NCBI GenBank assembly: GCA_022592435.1
Contig: JABYQS010000205.1
Location: forward strand, 1-57,603
Source of the DNA: Cerioporus squamosus
Lineage: Eukaryota; Basidiomycota; Agaricomycetes; Polyporales; Polyporaceae
Length of the DNA stretch: 57,603 nucleotides
Reading direction: 5' to 3'
Notes under the pieces: generated by a model
What the model saw: the letters and a program-made list of their open reading frames with translations, nothing else
What the model was told of the DNA's origin: nothing
Databases searched by the model: none
Shown here: positions 33,153-45,800 of the stretch, in pieces
Numbering within the stretch: the stretch's first letter is position 1
How the letters are laid out: the number at the start of each line of letters is the position of its first letter
Position numbers and translations under genes: made by a program

Positions 33153-35058
33153 ATGAAGCCCTCCTCGCTCGCGGCTCCCCTCCTGCTCCTTTCCGCCTGT
33201 GACCTCGTACTAGCCTCGCGCCTCGGCATCTATGGACGGCGGCGACCAAAACAGCTCAGTGGCGAGCTCGCGCGCAGAGCAAGCATAGTCGGAAACACAT
33301 CCGTATCCAACGTGGGAGATGTGGAGTACCTGACAGACATCACGCTCGGAGGGCAGAAGTTCAGCGTGCAGATAGACACGGGCAGGTACGTCCTTGCGCT
33401 CCCAGTGGCGGTTGCGCGAGGGTTAACACTCGGTCAGCTCGGACTTGTGGGTGGTAGGCAATGTCCCTAACGCGAAGGACACGGGCAAGACTGCCAAAGT
33501 CACGTACGCGGTTGGCGAGGTCCAAGGTGCGCCGGATGAATGGCGTACCGGGAGATTCGTGCTCAGATGGTTGTTCAGGTGCGGTCAAGACTGCTGAACT
33601 AGGCTTCGCGGGATATACGGTAGACAATCAGGCCTACAGTGCGGCGCTTCTCTATCCTGGCAACTTCGCACTGACCTCGCACAGTCAGCGTACCTGCGGG
33701 CGGTCAAAACACAGACGGTAGCGGGCTGATCGGCCTTGGCCCAAACTACGGATCCCAAGTATCCGATGCCGTTGGTGACTCGTCAGGAGACGCAGTCCTG
33801 GACAGGATATTCCAACAGAACACGTCTACCCCCAACTACATCACCTTCCTCCTCGGACGGAATGACGATCCAACGGACCCGCCCATCGGTGACTTGACTG
33901 TCGGAGAGCTGATGACTGGCTATGAGAACGTCACGTCGCAACCCAAGCTCCCGGTCTCTGTGGTCTCGAGCTCTGAAACCGCGAACCAACACTGGCAGAT
34001 CCTCCTTGACGCGGACGGTATTGTCGGACCTGCGGGAAACGATATCATCTCCGAGCTCAATGTCGAGTCGGCAGTTGACTCGACGTCCAACAAGAAACAG
34101 CTTACGGTAGGGTTGAGGTTCTTATTTGTGGATGGCATTTCTCTAATATCGCGCAGGTGGTACTCGATACGGGATATTCACTGCCCCAGGTACCTGCGTA
34201 CGTGCCTTTCGTGCAAAGCAAGGTACCAGTGTCCTCTAACCCAATGCAGTTCTGTAGCACAAGCCTTCTACAAGGATGTACCGGATGCACAGCTCGTCAC
34301 CCGCTCAGAACTTAGCGGTCAAGTTTGGCAGCTCCCTTGCGACAAGGAGGTGAACATCACATTCAAGTTCGGCGGCGTCAGTTTCCCCGTCCACCCGCTG
34401 GACGCGAACATTGACCTCAACTTGACGGACTCAAGTGGCAACCATGTTTGCTTCGGTGCAGTACGTAGCCATTGACACGGTACTCCAGGAGGCATGACTC
34501 ATATCCTCTTCAGTTTCAGCCGTTCGACCCTGGAAACGATGCCACCTACGACGCGATCTTCGGCATGGCATTCCGTACGTCCCTCCGTACTTATGCCCAG
34601 CTTCTGGTACCCAGTCTGATTCACCACCCACAGTCCGCAACGCCTACACCTACATCAACTTCGGCGACTTTGTCGAAGGCACCAAGACGACCGCGGACCC
34701 GTACGTGCAAATGCTCCCGCTCACGACGGACGCCGCCGAGTCGCACTCGGACTTCCTCAAGGTGCGCGGCAACTCGCCCTGGACGCCCTCGGACGCGTCG
34801 CTCGGGGACCGCATCAAGTCGCACCTCCCGCTCGTCATCGGCCTCAGCGTCGCCGCGGGCGTGCTCCTCCTCGCGGCCGTCGCGGGCCTCTGCTACCGCT
34901 CGCGCAAGAGCAGACGGACGCCGTTCTTCCAGCAGACGTACCAGCCGCTGCACGAGCCCGCGCCGGAAGCGTACAGCCTCGGCGTGGTGCCGCAGAACCA
35001 GGGCGGGCGCGCGGGGTACCATCCGGCGTATTCGAACCCGTGGGACGCGCGGTATTGA
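33153..35058 (+). CDS. Pepsin-like aspartic protease (A1) with C-terminal membrane anchor, second copy
   Basis: The start at 33153 gives MKPSSLAAPLLLLSACDLVL, a signal peptide; an in-frame ATG at 33036 would put 39 residues before it and spoil it. The N-lobe is VEYLTDITLGGQKFSVQIDT joined over an intron to GSSDLWVVGNVPNAKDTGK. GSGLIGLGPNYGSQVSD follows. The second active site is VVLDTGYSLPQVP (Asp-Thr-Gly, whereas the sister gene has Asp-Ser-Gly). Next are VWQLPCDKEVNITFKFGGVS and TYDAIFGMAFVRNAYTYINF. A linker precedes one helix (LVIGLSVAAGVLLLAAVAGL) and a basic start to the cytosolic tail (RSRKSRR), ending YSNPWDARY. At least seven introns. Same domain plan as the sister gene at 30.7-32.7 kb. 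Confidence 0.93.
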
Positions 35059-35359
35059 GGGCATGGACAACGATATGTATCTACGCAATGTATGGACTCT
35101 ACGGCACGTATCTGTGTAATTATTTCTTGCTTTCGATGCAATTCGTAACATTGTACATAGCGCGCATGAATGCGTCGGACTCGGGACGCAGGTTTGCGTT
35201 CAAGCTGCTTCTTCATTCGTGGTACCATGCTGTCATCATGCCGCATCTAGCGGCCAGACCTCAGCATCGACAGAACTCCTTTTCCCGTCTCCGCAGCCTG
35301 CCTCTCGTCTACAGCGAGGACGCCCGTACCTGAAGGACACCCTGAGTCGTCGCTGAGGC
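35059..35359. other. Convergent intergenic region
   Basis: A ~300-bp gap between the 3' ends of the second protease gene and the DUF6533 gene; it should hold both 3' UTRs. Confidence 0.5.
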
Positions 35360-37106
35360 TCACATCCCATAACTGCCGGGTGACGCGCCTTCCTTGAAGA
35401 CGATCGGGCTCTCTCTATCCTCCTTGTCCGCGACGTGTGTGGGGCCCGAGTCATCCGACGAGCCAGTCGTATGGACATCCGACCCTTGGCCCGCTTCCCC
35501 AGCGCCGATAGACGAACCCAGCGATCCAACCACCCTGGCGAAGTTCAGTGTCCCCGAACTGGAGGATGCCGTACTGATGGACAGAGGGTCCTCGGCGTCC
35601 ATGAGCAGGGCGTTGCGGTTGGCGGCTTGGAGATCGAGCAGGAAGCGGGCGACCATGACGGCCGTGATCCTGACAAGAGAATGCATTAGGTGAATGGGCG
35701 TGAGTGGATGGAGAGACGCACGGTTCGGTGAAGGTGGTGATATAGCTTGTCGGCCAGTAGGCTCTCACGAACTGCAGGGATGTACGTCGATCCTTCAATG
35801 CTGCCCATATCGCCAGTGGTGGGACGTACCGATATCATGGTACATGCCAGGTGCAGTGAGTTCAGCACGAGCAACACGCTGTCTTTCGCGCCGGCTCAGC
35901 TTCGCCAGCAGACATAGGGAGGACGTGAGATACTCGCGCGAAGTAGATCAGTCCTGAAAGAGCGCTGAGTGAGTACGTTGGACACCATTAAGACAGCGTC
36001 GTACTCACCGTCTCGCATGAGGATGGTTGAGAGAGTCGACACGCGCATCGTCTGGCGTATACTCCCGAAATTGGGGATCCCCACCCAGGTGATGATGATC
36101 AGGCAGAGGTCCGCCGTAATGAGGCATGTGCGGACGACTATCGTCACTATATGATCATCTGTCAATGCCGCTGCATCAAGGCAGTGTTGGTAGATGCGCA
36201 CATCTGTGCGCAAGTGTGTGAGCACGACAGAACGCAGTCTGGCAAGCGGTGTCGTGCAGAGCTTACTTCTTCGCCTCTTCAGCTGTGATCAAGATCTCGG
36301 GCATGCATCCAAATATTGGGTCGTTGGCACCAAAGAGCCCGAGGCCGTACTGAGACTAGTACGAAGTCACGTCAGTTCTGTGGTTTGCGTTCAAGCCGAT
36401 CTTTCCTCACCATGTTGACGCCGAAACCGACGACGGATAGCCCAAAGATCGGGACGGCGATGTACCACTTCCTGCTCAGCGCGAGCGCACGCATGGCAGA
36501 GAATGCTGAAGATGAACGGTGAGCTGCGGACTGTAAGACGAGGGACGTTCGATACTCACTCGCCCATGTAAGATACTGAACGTACAAAAGACCATTGCTG
36601 ACCTTCACAAGCTGGTTGCAACTGTCCAATGCATATGTTGCGTCAGTTGGGGGTAAATAGTAGACTGTCGGTTTCCAGTTACCTCTAGCAAATACGTGAG
36701 TGCATGTAGCTGTTATGAGTCGCAATAACTGACGCACCTCGTCTGACATGGATATGAACTCCATCACCTCAGCGGCGTAAGCAAGGATCGGTATGTATCT
36801 CGTCAGAAAGAAGAGTATGGTCGCTCCTGTCCACCGTCCATGCCAGAACATGCGCACTTCCTGGTCGAACGTGACGAGGTATTCGTATACGAGGAACGCT
36901 GCGGGCAAGCGTGATAAGTCAACAGAACACGTGGCTGCCCACTGACACTCACTAAACGATGCGATTCCACATCGGTTGGATAAAGATCTGAAGTGACAAG
37001 TCAGTTGCCGGGCTCCTCAATGATGTGTTCCGAGAGTCACGTACAGAGTGTCGTATACAGCGATGAATGCGGCTACCTCGGCGGGATCGGTGTTAGCGGA
37101 GGACAT
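35360..37106 (-). CDS. DUF6533 domain membrane protein
   Basis: This is a multi-pass membrane protein of a large Agaricomycete family, often described as GPCR-like but without proven function. The start at 37106 gives MSSANTDPAEVAAFIAVYDT, then LSLSNRCGIASF. The DUF6533 core is AFLVYEYLVTFDQEVRMFWH with GRWTGATILFFLTRYIPILA. Later helices are ALALSRKWYIAVPIFGLSVV and VVRTCLITADLCLIIITWVG, with STLSTILMRDG and a final region containing RFLLDLQAANRNALLMDAE. The cytosolic C-terminus is Ser- and Gly-rich and ends SPGSYGM, a tail common in this family. About ten short introns. It is the second orphan seven-helix-type protein in this window, besides the DUF6534 gene at 2.1 kb, but it belongs to a different family. 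Confidence 0.87.
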
Positions 37107-37681
37107 GCTGGTAGAGCGAGGGAGCCTGGCAGACACTCGGCGACCGGATGTACAACCTTTAATACTGCAGCTCAGTCGATTGATAAGGTACAAGGTTCCG
37201 CAGGGTTCTGAGGAACAGTTGCAAAGATCAGTAGCGCAGCCGGTCTATACAGCCTATGCCATGAACGGACCATCTTGCGGACCAAGTTACCACCCAGTTC
37301 CCACTGCGCCCGAGGTCGTAGCCCTAGTGGAGGAGCTCTTGATACGACGACCACATCGGAGCAGATCTGGTCACTGGCCGGGTGTCCAGGAGGCAACGCC
37401 GGCAGATGTACTTAGATATAGGATGATGATGCCGTCGGTGTCGGATACATGAAGTCGCGACATTGCAGATGGCGTGGTATCATTGTTGGTACTACATACA
37501 GTGAGGAGGGGGAGGAGGAGGAGGCCGTAGACGATCAGATATATCTGGCAACGGAAGCGCTGACCCAGCGCGCGTTCCCAAGATGTCAAGCTGGGCAATG
37601 GCAGTGGGCTCGGAGTCAGGGACAAGGACTCAGTGTCTTCACCCCACCATCGATCTTGGTCATTTTCCCCTTCAACTCAGA
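37107..37681. other. Divergent gap between DUF6533 gene and F-box relic
   Basis: A 575-bp gap with outward-facing genes on both sides. No gene with a recognisable motif lies in it; short open frames on plus overlap the likely promoter. Confidence 0.4.
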
Positions 37682-38296
37682 ATGTCTTTCATGGATGTTA
37701 AGATCTCCCTGGACTCGCTGGATCGCGCCGTGGATGAGTCCATGCGTTTGGAGGTGATGAGGCTCAGGTATGCAAGGGACCTGATTGAATCCTCATCGAC
37801 GCTGACACTCCTTCCTCGCAATAGCAACGTGAGCCTGAATACTGCGATGAACGAACGGCGTTACTGATTATGATGCTAGCTCACCGATATCGAAGGCAGG
37901 CTACGTACCACACTTGCCCGTCTTCGACAATACCGTAACTCGTTCACTTCCCCCGTGAACCGACTCCCATGGGAGATCCTAGGACGCATCTTCGAGCATG
38001 TCAGTGCAGTGCCATGCCTGAAATACGGTGCTGTGTACTATCAGTACGGCGCCGTGCGGAGAGCGACTCGGGCGGCGGTGTGTGTCACCTGGGTGTGTTC
38101 TGCTTGGCGTACTATTGCCTTGGGTTGGCCGAGGTTGTGGTCCAAAATACACGAAAGCGCAGAGTTTCCCGTGGATTCGGAGAGGTCCCGACTCTTCCTG
38201 AGTCGCTCAGGCGAAGCTCCCCTCGACTTCTACCTCGAACTTCCCCTCAAGGATCATGAGAGGACTATCTTCCAGGACATGGTCCGTCCGCAATGA
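37682..38296 (+). pseudogene. F-box protein relic with internal deletion
   Basis: Exon 1 (37682-37828) reads MSFMDVKISLDSLDRAVDES and is joined by a GT-AG intron to exon 2 (37880-38296): LTDIEGRLRTTLARLRQYRN, the F-box VNRLPWEILGRIFEHV, then CVTWVCSAWRTIALGWPRLW and RLFLSRSGEAPLDFYLELPL. The frame stops 187 codons in, after ERTIFQDMVRPQ. One frame over, the same bases read NDYWELFTW and stop at 38312, which is the C-terminal signature seen in the related F-box locus near 22.6 kb (NDYWEVF). So the several-hundred-residue repeat region appears to have been deleted, fusing the end of the F-box part to the last residues out of frame. It could still be expressed as a short F-box-only protein. Confidence 0.7.
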
Positions 38297-38760
38297 TTAT
38301 TGGGAGCTATTCACATGGTGATGAGGTAAGTACCGTATACCTCTGGACTAAAATACTTAGACTGATATTAAATTTGCAATCAGATCGAACTCGCGAAGGG
38401 GAAGTTCCGAAGGGCAGGACCTCAAGACAGCCACCTCTCAATGACTCCGAGTCGGAGGTGAAGTTGCAGTACTAATGTAACAGCAGAGATGTTTTATATG
38501 CCCACTTGATCCGATCACGGTGATGGGGAGAGGAGGAGAGAGCGAGGAGAGATGTGGAAGTACCCGGGAGGCGAACTTCAACGCAGCGGCGTTGTTTGTG
38601 CTTATTAGGATTGGAAGCTCTTGCAAAACAAAGCCAAATAGTCGGTGTCAACGGCCCGGCCTGACTTACCACGGAGCCTCCTAGTTCTTAACTTCTGAGT
38701 GTACTCATCTGCTGCGATTCGACCCGTGGCTTCAACACGTAGCTCAGCTTTCGGTCCATC
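38297..38760. other. Intergenic region
   Basis: A 464-bp gap holding the promoter of the DUF5745-like gene. Purine-rich runs occur near 38520-38560. No gene is visible. Confidence 0.4.
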
Positions 38761-39867
38761 ATGCTCTCTGCGGACTCGCAGCGGAGCAGGGCACCCCAAG
38801 ATCCTCGCCTCGTCGACAGTCTCAACGAGCTGATTGCCAAGCTCTCCATCCCCCTCCCATTTGCTCTCGAAACTCCATGGGATCTCACACCCGGCCTGCT
38901 GCTTGGCATTCTCGAGTCTATTCTGCAAGAAAGGCTCCCCATACCTCCTGTGGTACGCGCATCGCGCGACTTTGCAAACAAGGTCCAAGCGATGAAAATC
39001 TTCCTCGGCGTGTTCGAGAACGACATCCTAGGCGGAGAGGACGTCGGCCTGAGCGACATCGATCCGCGGAGGCTGGCGGCGGGAGAGGAGGACGAGGTCG
39101 AGTTTGTCGGTGAGCTCCTATGCTGGCTTGGAAGACGGAGAGGCATCCTCGCAGGTCCGTCGCACGAAGACGACCTGCCACCTATCCTCCCCGTCCGCGT
39201 GCATCGACGCGCTGCGTCCCCATCCACACACTCCACGGTGACGAGCGGTGCGCATTCGAACTTGTCTATGATGCCCACCCTGCTCGCCGACACCGACACC
39301 ACCATCGACTCGGTCGCATCAGAGCCTCTGCCTCCGCTCGCCCACCCAGAGCTTCCCGAGCTGCCCACCCTCCCAAACCTTGCTTCATCCACTGGGAGCG
39401 CCTCGCGCAGATCGCAGCCTCGGTGCATCCATGAAGTTGAGGACCCATCCTTCGCCGTCGATGTGGAGCTTGACCTCGACGTCTCCGCGGAAACGTCCTC
39501 CATCTGCCACTGTGCGTCTGTGGGCGAGGAGGATGATTTCCCACCGACCCCCAAGACACCAATCCCGGTCCGCTACAACGGATGGATAGATAGGGCGGAT
39601 GAGAATGCCGAGTTGCAGTTCTACTACCAGCGGCGCTCGCCTCCGAGTGCGCCTCCCTCGTCTGGAAGCCGTCGCCTGAAGTCCTATGCTGGCTTCTCGT
39701 CCTCCCCGTCCCATCCCCACAGTCGTACATCGGACAGCAGTGGGGCGCGACGAATCATCACTCCCCATAATGCGCCTACCGAGTACACTCTCGCCCTGTT
39801 GAACGAGCGGGCCAGGTTACTCGATGAGTTGGCGAAGGTCAAGGGATCTCCTCCAGTGGCTCAGTAG
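38761..39867 (+). CDS. DUF5745-like protein, single exon
   Basis: A 368-residue protein without introns, unusual among its neighbours. The N-terminal ~110 residues form an all-helical domain: RLVDSLNELIAKLSIPLPFA, then LTPGLLLGILESILQERLPI, then NKVQAMKIFLGVFENDIL. This fits DUF5745, a calponin-homology-like fold found in fungal proteins and related to centrosomal CEP95-type proteins; I assign it from memory of the pattern. The remainder is low-complexity and rich in Ser and Pro (TPKTPIPVRYNGWID is a more ordered island). A short C-terminal helix, YTLALLNERARLLDELAKVK, could be a coiled coil. A link to microtubule-organising structures is inference only. Confidence 0.75.
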   Translation: MLSADSQRSRAPQDPRLVDSLNELIAKLSIPLPFALETPWDLTPGLLLGILESILQERLPIPPVVRASRDFANKVQAMKIFLGVFENDILGGEDVGLSDIDPRRLAAGEEDEVEFVGELLCWLGRRRGILAGPSHEDDLPPILPVRVHRRAASPSTHSTVTSGAHSNLSMMPTLLADTDTTIDSVASEPLPPLAHPELPELPTLPNLASSTGSASRRSQPRCIHEVEDPSFAVDVELDLDVSAETSSICHCASVGEEDDFPPTPKTPIPVRYNGWIDRADENAELQFYYQRRSPPSAPPSSGSRRLKSYAGFSSSPSHPHSRTSDSSGARRIITPHNAPTEYTLALLNERARLLDELAKVKGSPPVAQ

Positions 39868-42800
39868 CAGGATCTGGTGCGTTTTGCTTGGTTTTCTTCC
39901 CGCATGTGTGGTGTTCGTATCTCCTCTTGTCCGCTGTCTCGCATTTTTCGCTGTCGTACGTCTGCTTGCTATACCGGTGCTTTTTGGTTTCCACGCTCTG
40001 TTCTCCTCGCGCTGATAACTGTATCTATACCTTACAGCTACTTGTCACGGGTGGTTAGCGACACCCCACACAATGTATACAATGTTTCCAGATGCTGTCT
40101 CGTACGTTCGTCCGCCTGGATACACAAGCCAAGTCCGGTTAGACCTATGATCGAGGATGTCGATCGGATTTCATCGAAGAGGCTGATTGGCTCCGTCCCG
40201 CCCATCCGCCCATCCGTTTGAAGACCGAACACCGTCACACAATGTATGCCGTGTCGAGTACCTCTGGACGTCGTGCTGCGCAGTACATATCGACGTGCGG
40301 AACGGATGCTGCTTGCGAGGCGAGGTGATCACGGGGCTCTACCGGGCCGGGCTTGAGCCGTGCAAAACTTAGCTGAGCGTCGACCACCTGCATGGAAGTG
40401 TTACAAAGTCAACATACTTCCCGTATGCTACCGTGCACGTGTAGCGTCACCTCGCATACGCCATGGCGCCATCTCGACGCACGCAGCACCCCATCCACGC
40501 GGTCAAACTACGGACGCGCTCTGTACGAACGCCAGGCTGACGGACGAGGAGCGTCTCGCCCACCGCCACCACCCCGATCAGCCCCGGACGTCCCGCATCG
40601 AGCACAGGCGATCATTCTACTGTGTGTACATACATCTGTAGTCGCCCACACGCACAACACTGATAGCGGGGCTTCCCTTTACGGGCTGTCAACACATCCC
40701 CCACAAAGGATTACCCGACGCTGTGCAGGCGGGGAAGACGGCGGGGAGCGTCCTCGCTGGAACCTCGGGTGGGCGCCGTAAGTAAGGCAGTATCGTTTGC
40801 GAGACTGGGGTTGTGCCGCACGGATTGACCGAGCGCGCGCCAGAGCGAAGCAAGCGATAGAGAGCGACGCGCCGCGCAGAAGACGAAGCGCAAAGATAGG
40901 CCGTGCGCACTTTCGCAACGAGGGGAGGAAGACTGCAGTGGAGTCAATGGATAGGCGGCACCTCGAGGTCGTCCCGTCCGGTCGTCGCAGGAAGCGTTCT
41001 TGATGCAAAGAAGGGCTCGGAAACTTGAGCCTGTTGGACGTTTGAACTCCTGCGAAGATTGCCGGCGGCAGCGAACAACGCCCAAGTTCGACGAGTACAC
41101 ATCGGAAGACGGAGGTGATTGAGGATGCAGACATGCTGGCAGGACGCCTGCCATTGAGGCGGCAGTTCGATGTTCCAGTGTCTGACGGCCGTCGTGGCGG
41201 TCGGCGAAAGCGCGGAGAGCACACGGTCGCAAGCCGCCGTCTGTCTGGACGCATCTGGCTCGATATATGTGTGCTGTGTGCTCCGTACGAGTGAGTCGCT
41301 GTGGATGGGACACGGCGCACCTCGGGCTGCTGCAGCGCACTGCGATTGCCTCCGACAAGATAAACCAGAATACTGGGTGCACGGCCCGCCCGGCCACGCG
41401 GTGAAGGGCCCGAGTAGGGCGTGGGACGGGGACCTCGGTGCGCAAAGAGGCTTTAGACTCAGGTCCAGGCCTGGGGGACCGAGCTGTCCAGATTGGGCGC
41501 GGGGCGGAAGGGGGGTTAAGTCCGACAAGGTTGGCTGGACGACGTGGGAGGCAATCGTCATACGCCGCGTGAACGTGAACGTGAGGGCCCGAGCACGGGG
41601 CGGGAGCGTGGCCCGGCGACGCACTGGCAGCGGTCCTCCCAGCATAATCATAATGCAGGATGCGAATCCGGATCCAGGGACGGTCTGGGCTGCGGGCTGT
41701 CGGTTGTCAGTGCCCACCCGCACGGCCAAATATGACGAGGGTCCTAACGCAGAAGCACTATCGTGTCGATGTCGTGATAGACCAGGTCCAGCCGCGGCAG
41801 CGAAGGGCAGCATGGCGGAGAGGCCGTACAACGTCCGGCCTGCGTACCTTCCTTGCCTGCGTACCCGAACGGTGCTTGCTGGGTGCTGGGTGGTGTGGGA
41901 CGACATATTCGTATACGCCGTGCACAACGTCCGAGCGCGAAGGTCGGTGCCCGAAATTGAAATCGAAGTCGACGCCTAATGGTTCTCCAAAGCAGGGGCC
42001 AGCGATACGGTGACACGATCCGCATCTCAGACCTTCAGCCTGTGTAAGGCAATTCCCCGCACCGCGTTCTCCAGACTCCAACACGACAGATCTTCCCGCA
42101 GGGACCGTGGAATCTGCCGCGATCCGGAGCCCGATGGAACGGCCATATACATAGACAGAGTTGGCTCGCTCAGGCCTCAGGCTGGGAGCGGGCTGCGTGG
42201 GGTAAACTTTGATAGGCACGCAGCGGGGTGCGGGGAAGGGCCCAGCTCGGTTGAACCTCGCGGCAACCCCGCACGCACCGTTGGGACGCTGGTAGGTAGT
42301 GTACCCACAGCCCGTCCACCCTGCAAGGTCCTACCAAGCTCACCCGGCCGCAGTGGCTCGGGAGAAACAGGAGTAAGAAAGTGCCTAGGAAGAGCAAGAT
42401 GGGCCGCGGCGCGAAGGGTGGAGAAAATTAGACAGGAGCTTGTCTGAGAGCACGGATAGAAGAGGAGGAGAAGAGGCCGCAGTGGGTGTGCGAGAGCCAG
42501 GTACGGTGTCGCCCCTCCTGAGATGCGCGTACAATAACTGATAACCGCGCGACGGAAAGGAGGCGGGAGGAGAGACGTGATGGCCGGGCGGACTTCGATA
42601 TGTCGCTGTAGATCGGCGTGGAGAACAGACGTCTGATGTGCGGCCGACGCATACACACGTTGACTGTGCGTATGACGCCGGATGTCGTACAGCGGCCAAG
42701 CTTGTGGTACGTCGCCCGGCGACAGCAAGTTCGCCCGCGGGGAGCTCTCGGGAGAAACAGGAAGCGGGGCGACGAGAGCAGCCTGGAATGCGATCGGTAG

Positions 42801-45800
42801 TGTTCTTCGAGTCGTCCGTGGCTCTCGTGCCTGCACAGCGAGGCACTGCACGAACGCCGGGTGACGACAGCATACACAGACGTAGACAAGGACAGTCCAT
42901 ACCGGGTTCCGTCCGCCGCGGCGTGTGTGTTCCCGTGGAGGATTTGCGTGAGCTGACAGTGTAACGGAGAGCCGCAACTCGCGACTGGCGATCTTGGACC
43001 CCGGCCAGACTCGAGAACGAGAGCGGAAGCGAGCAAAGGCGACCTGGCGTGTCGTGCGTCAGCCATTCATTTCGAGCTCTTCTCCCTCATCTCACAGAAA
43101 GAGACACGCACTTTCTAAAAACCAGCGCGGGAAACGCCGCCGTGCCCCACGCCGCCTGCGCTTCCATTCAGGAGAACGAACTCACGAGCTGGGGCTTCGC
43201 GACTTCTCGACGACGTCGATGGCGCTTCTCCGGAGAGTCGCGGACGTGCCGCGAGCAGTCTCGAGCATCCCGCTGCAGTCAGCAAACAGAATTCAGACCC
43301 CACGACGAGCGCATCCGAAGTGCGGGTTGCGCGTTGGCGGGTAGTTTGACGACGCGCATGACTCCCAGCAGGCAGCGACACGAAGCGGCCAACGTACATA
43401 CGCGTATCGCCTGCCAGTGGGCGCGCGGCCGCGTCCATGTTCGTCCGGGAGTTAACGTTCATGTGCGGTGGTTGCGAGATGAATGCGGCGGATACCGTGG
43501 ACGTCCTCGTAGACGACGTACGTACACGGCTGATTCGAATTCGGCTCTTTCACCGGGCACATGGCGGCTGGTGGAATTGACTGCGTTTGGCTGTCCATCT
43601 CCCCGGCTTGCAAACCTACGTTCCAGTCGGACAGGGTCCCGTTGTCGCGGAGGCGAATAAGGGAATACTTACGACGGCATTGGCCTGCCCTTGCCCACGA
43701 GTGACCTGCGCGTGTCCCGCAGTCCGCCCGACGAGCAGAGTCTGTTGACAGACCTTCAGGGCGAGCGCATGGGTGAATATACTGGTGATTACGCAGCACT
43801 AGGCAGCACTACGAGATTTGCATACTTACTGGGAATCCCGTCACAACAGGTCACAGCGGTGTCTTGCACAAGCGGTGCCCGTTCCTGGAGATCAGATTTG
43901 TGGTTGCCTTGCGCGTACATTCCTTTTCCGGTAAGCGAGCGCCGAAGCCATTGTCTCAAGTCCCCGAAGAGCGCTCTTGTATGCGTGGTTCGACGAGTCG
44001 AGGCCAGTTCAAGGCGACCTCACCGCCCGAATCGCTACGAAGCCCTGGAGTTAGCGAGGACGTGACTTCGTACACACGCCGGATGTTGGATTGTATGCAT
44101 GCGAGCCTGAGTGTCTTTGACCGTTACCATTCCGGCTGGAAGGACAGCAGACGTCATACGATGCGACTCGAAGAGGTCTGGGTTGACCCAGACGCGAGGA
44201 AGGACGTACACGTCGTCAGAAGGCATGCTCTTCTGCGCAGCTGGGAGTCAACAGGCAGGCAAGAACGCGCGCGCCCTGAAGTGCCGTACAGCACAACGCA
44301 TTTCCGCTGGTAGTCTCCGTTCTGATCGAGGAAATTGAGTTGCCGGGTTACAGGGGATGACCCACTGGAACGGGCAGCGAGGGGCGACATGGCCGCTGTA
44401 TCGAATTTTGGCACCAGGAGTCCGCGGCGGGTGTGACTTTTGCCTTGGCCAGTACGGTCTGGAAGCGGTTCGACGCTCGACGAGTCCTGCAGCACCCGAG
44501 CTAGTGGCCTGGATTGTCGTCGAGTGCGTGCATCGCGATGACACGACACTGGCACGACACAGGAGGACGGTCGAGCTGCGCTACCAAACATGGGCGCTCC
44601 CGAGCGGTCGCAGTAGAGTACATAGTCTGTCAATTCGCGGAGATAAGACTCGCTCCGACCACCGGGGTTCCGTCCAGAGCTCGCTGCGCTGCCTGAGAAA
44701 GGATAGACATAACGAAAGAGACCGTTGAGACTGACATCACAACGTACGTGAGGCCTGCGGATGCATCGAGTGGCAATCATAGGTCCCGAGTACTTACGAT
44801 GGCATTTTCGAGGTTTCCGAGAGGCGACGGAGCGCTGGGGTCGTAAAACCCTCGTCATCGAGGGACGAGGAGTCAAATATGTGAACCCGGGAACACGCTG
44901 GACTGGGCGAGAACGAGTGATCAGCGTCGCTGGACTCGCAGAGGGCTATCAAGGCAAGGCCATATGGGCCGCGCTAGACCGCGATAATCGTCAGCGTCGC
45001 CGCCGTATGTGTCCATGGCCGCTGCCGGAGACCTCGGGCGCCGCATGGAGTGGGTTTGGGGTGTCTTACACATCGTCTCGGATGAAGAATGGTGAGAGGG
45101 GCGTCCGACAGACACCGACGCAGACCGACGCAGCGTCTGTGAAAGTTCGCCGGCGCGGTAAGCAAGCAAATCAGGCGTCGGCCTGTCTTTGCGCCATGCG
45201 GGGGGACCACACCCGGCGCACCGAACAGGGCCGGTCCCCGTGGGGAGAGGAGCGAAGGTGATGCTGGGGATGCTTGTGATTTCTGTGCATAGGCGGAGGA
45301 ATCTGAAGATAAGTACTGTACTAGTCGCGATATGGGGTTGATCGGTGCAGAGTTGTGCATTCGCGCGTCATGTTCATCTCAGATGGGGGATTGCCGCCGA
45401 CTAGAGCGGTACCTGCCCCGCACTAAGCACTGCGACGAACGATAAGAGACCGCGAGTGGCCGACATCGCCGGATGTGTACGTCGGGCGTCGGGGGGCGGC
45501 GTGCTGCGCGACGGCAGGGCGGCATGGTGGAGAAAGGTTGAGCCAGGAAGACGGTGGATGAACGTTGCGAAGAGGAAACAGAAATGGACGGACGGCGGGG
45601 AGACGGACGATCTGCATGCGGAAGCAGGGACGGAAGATAGTCGGAAAGGGGGAGGGGGCGGCGAGGCGTTTGCTATCGGAGGCGACGGGGCCCAAAGGGG
45701 CAGGCGGGGTCGGAGGCGAGCGTGCGCGGTGGCGGAAGATGGCGAAACGTATCTGCCCTCTGTCGTCTCCCGCAACGCGCACACGGCGCACCTGGTCCCT

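Noticed and set aside
40944..41979. Two long overlapping open frames (327 codons minus, 269 codons plus)
   Set aside because: They are mutually antisense with biased composition and no domain; at most one could be real and neither shows protein-like patterns.
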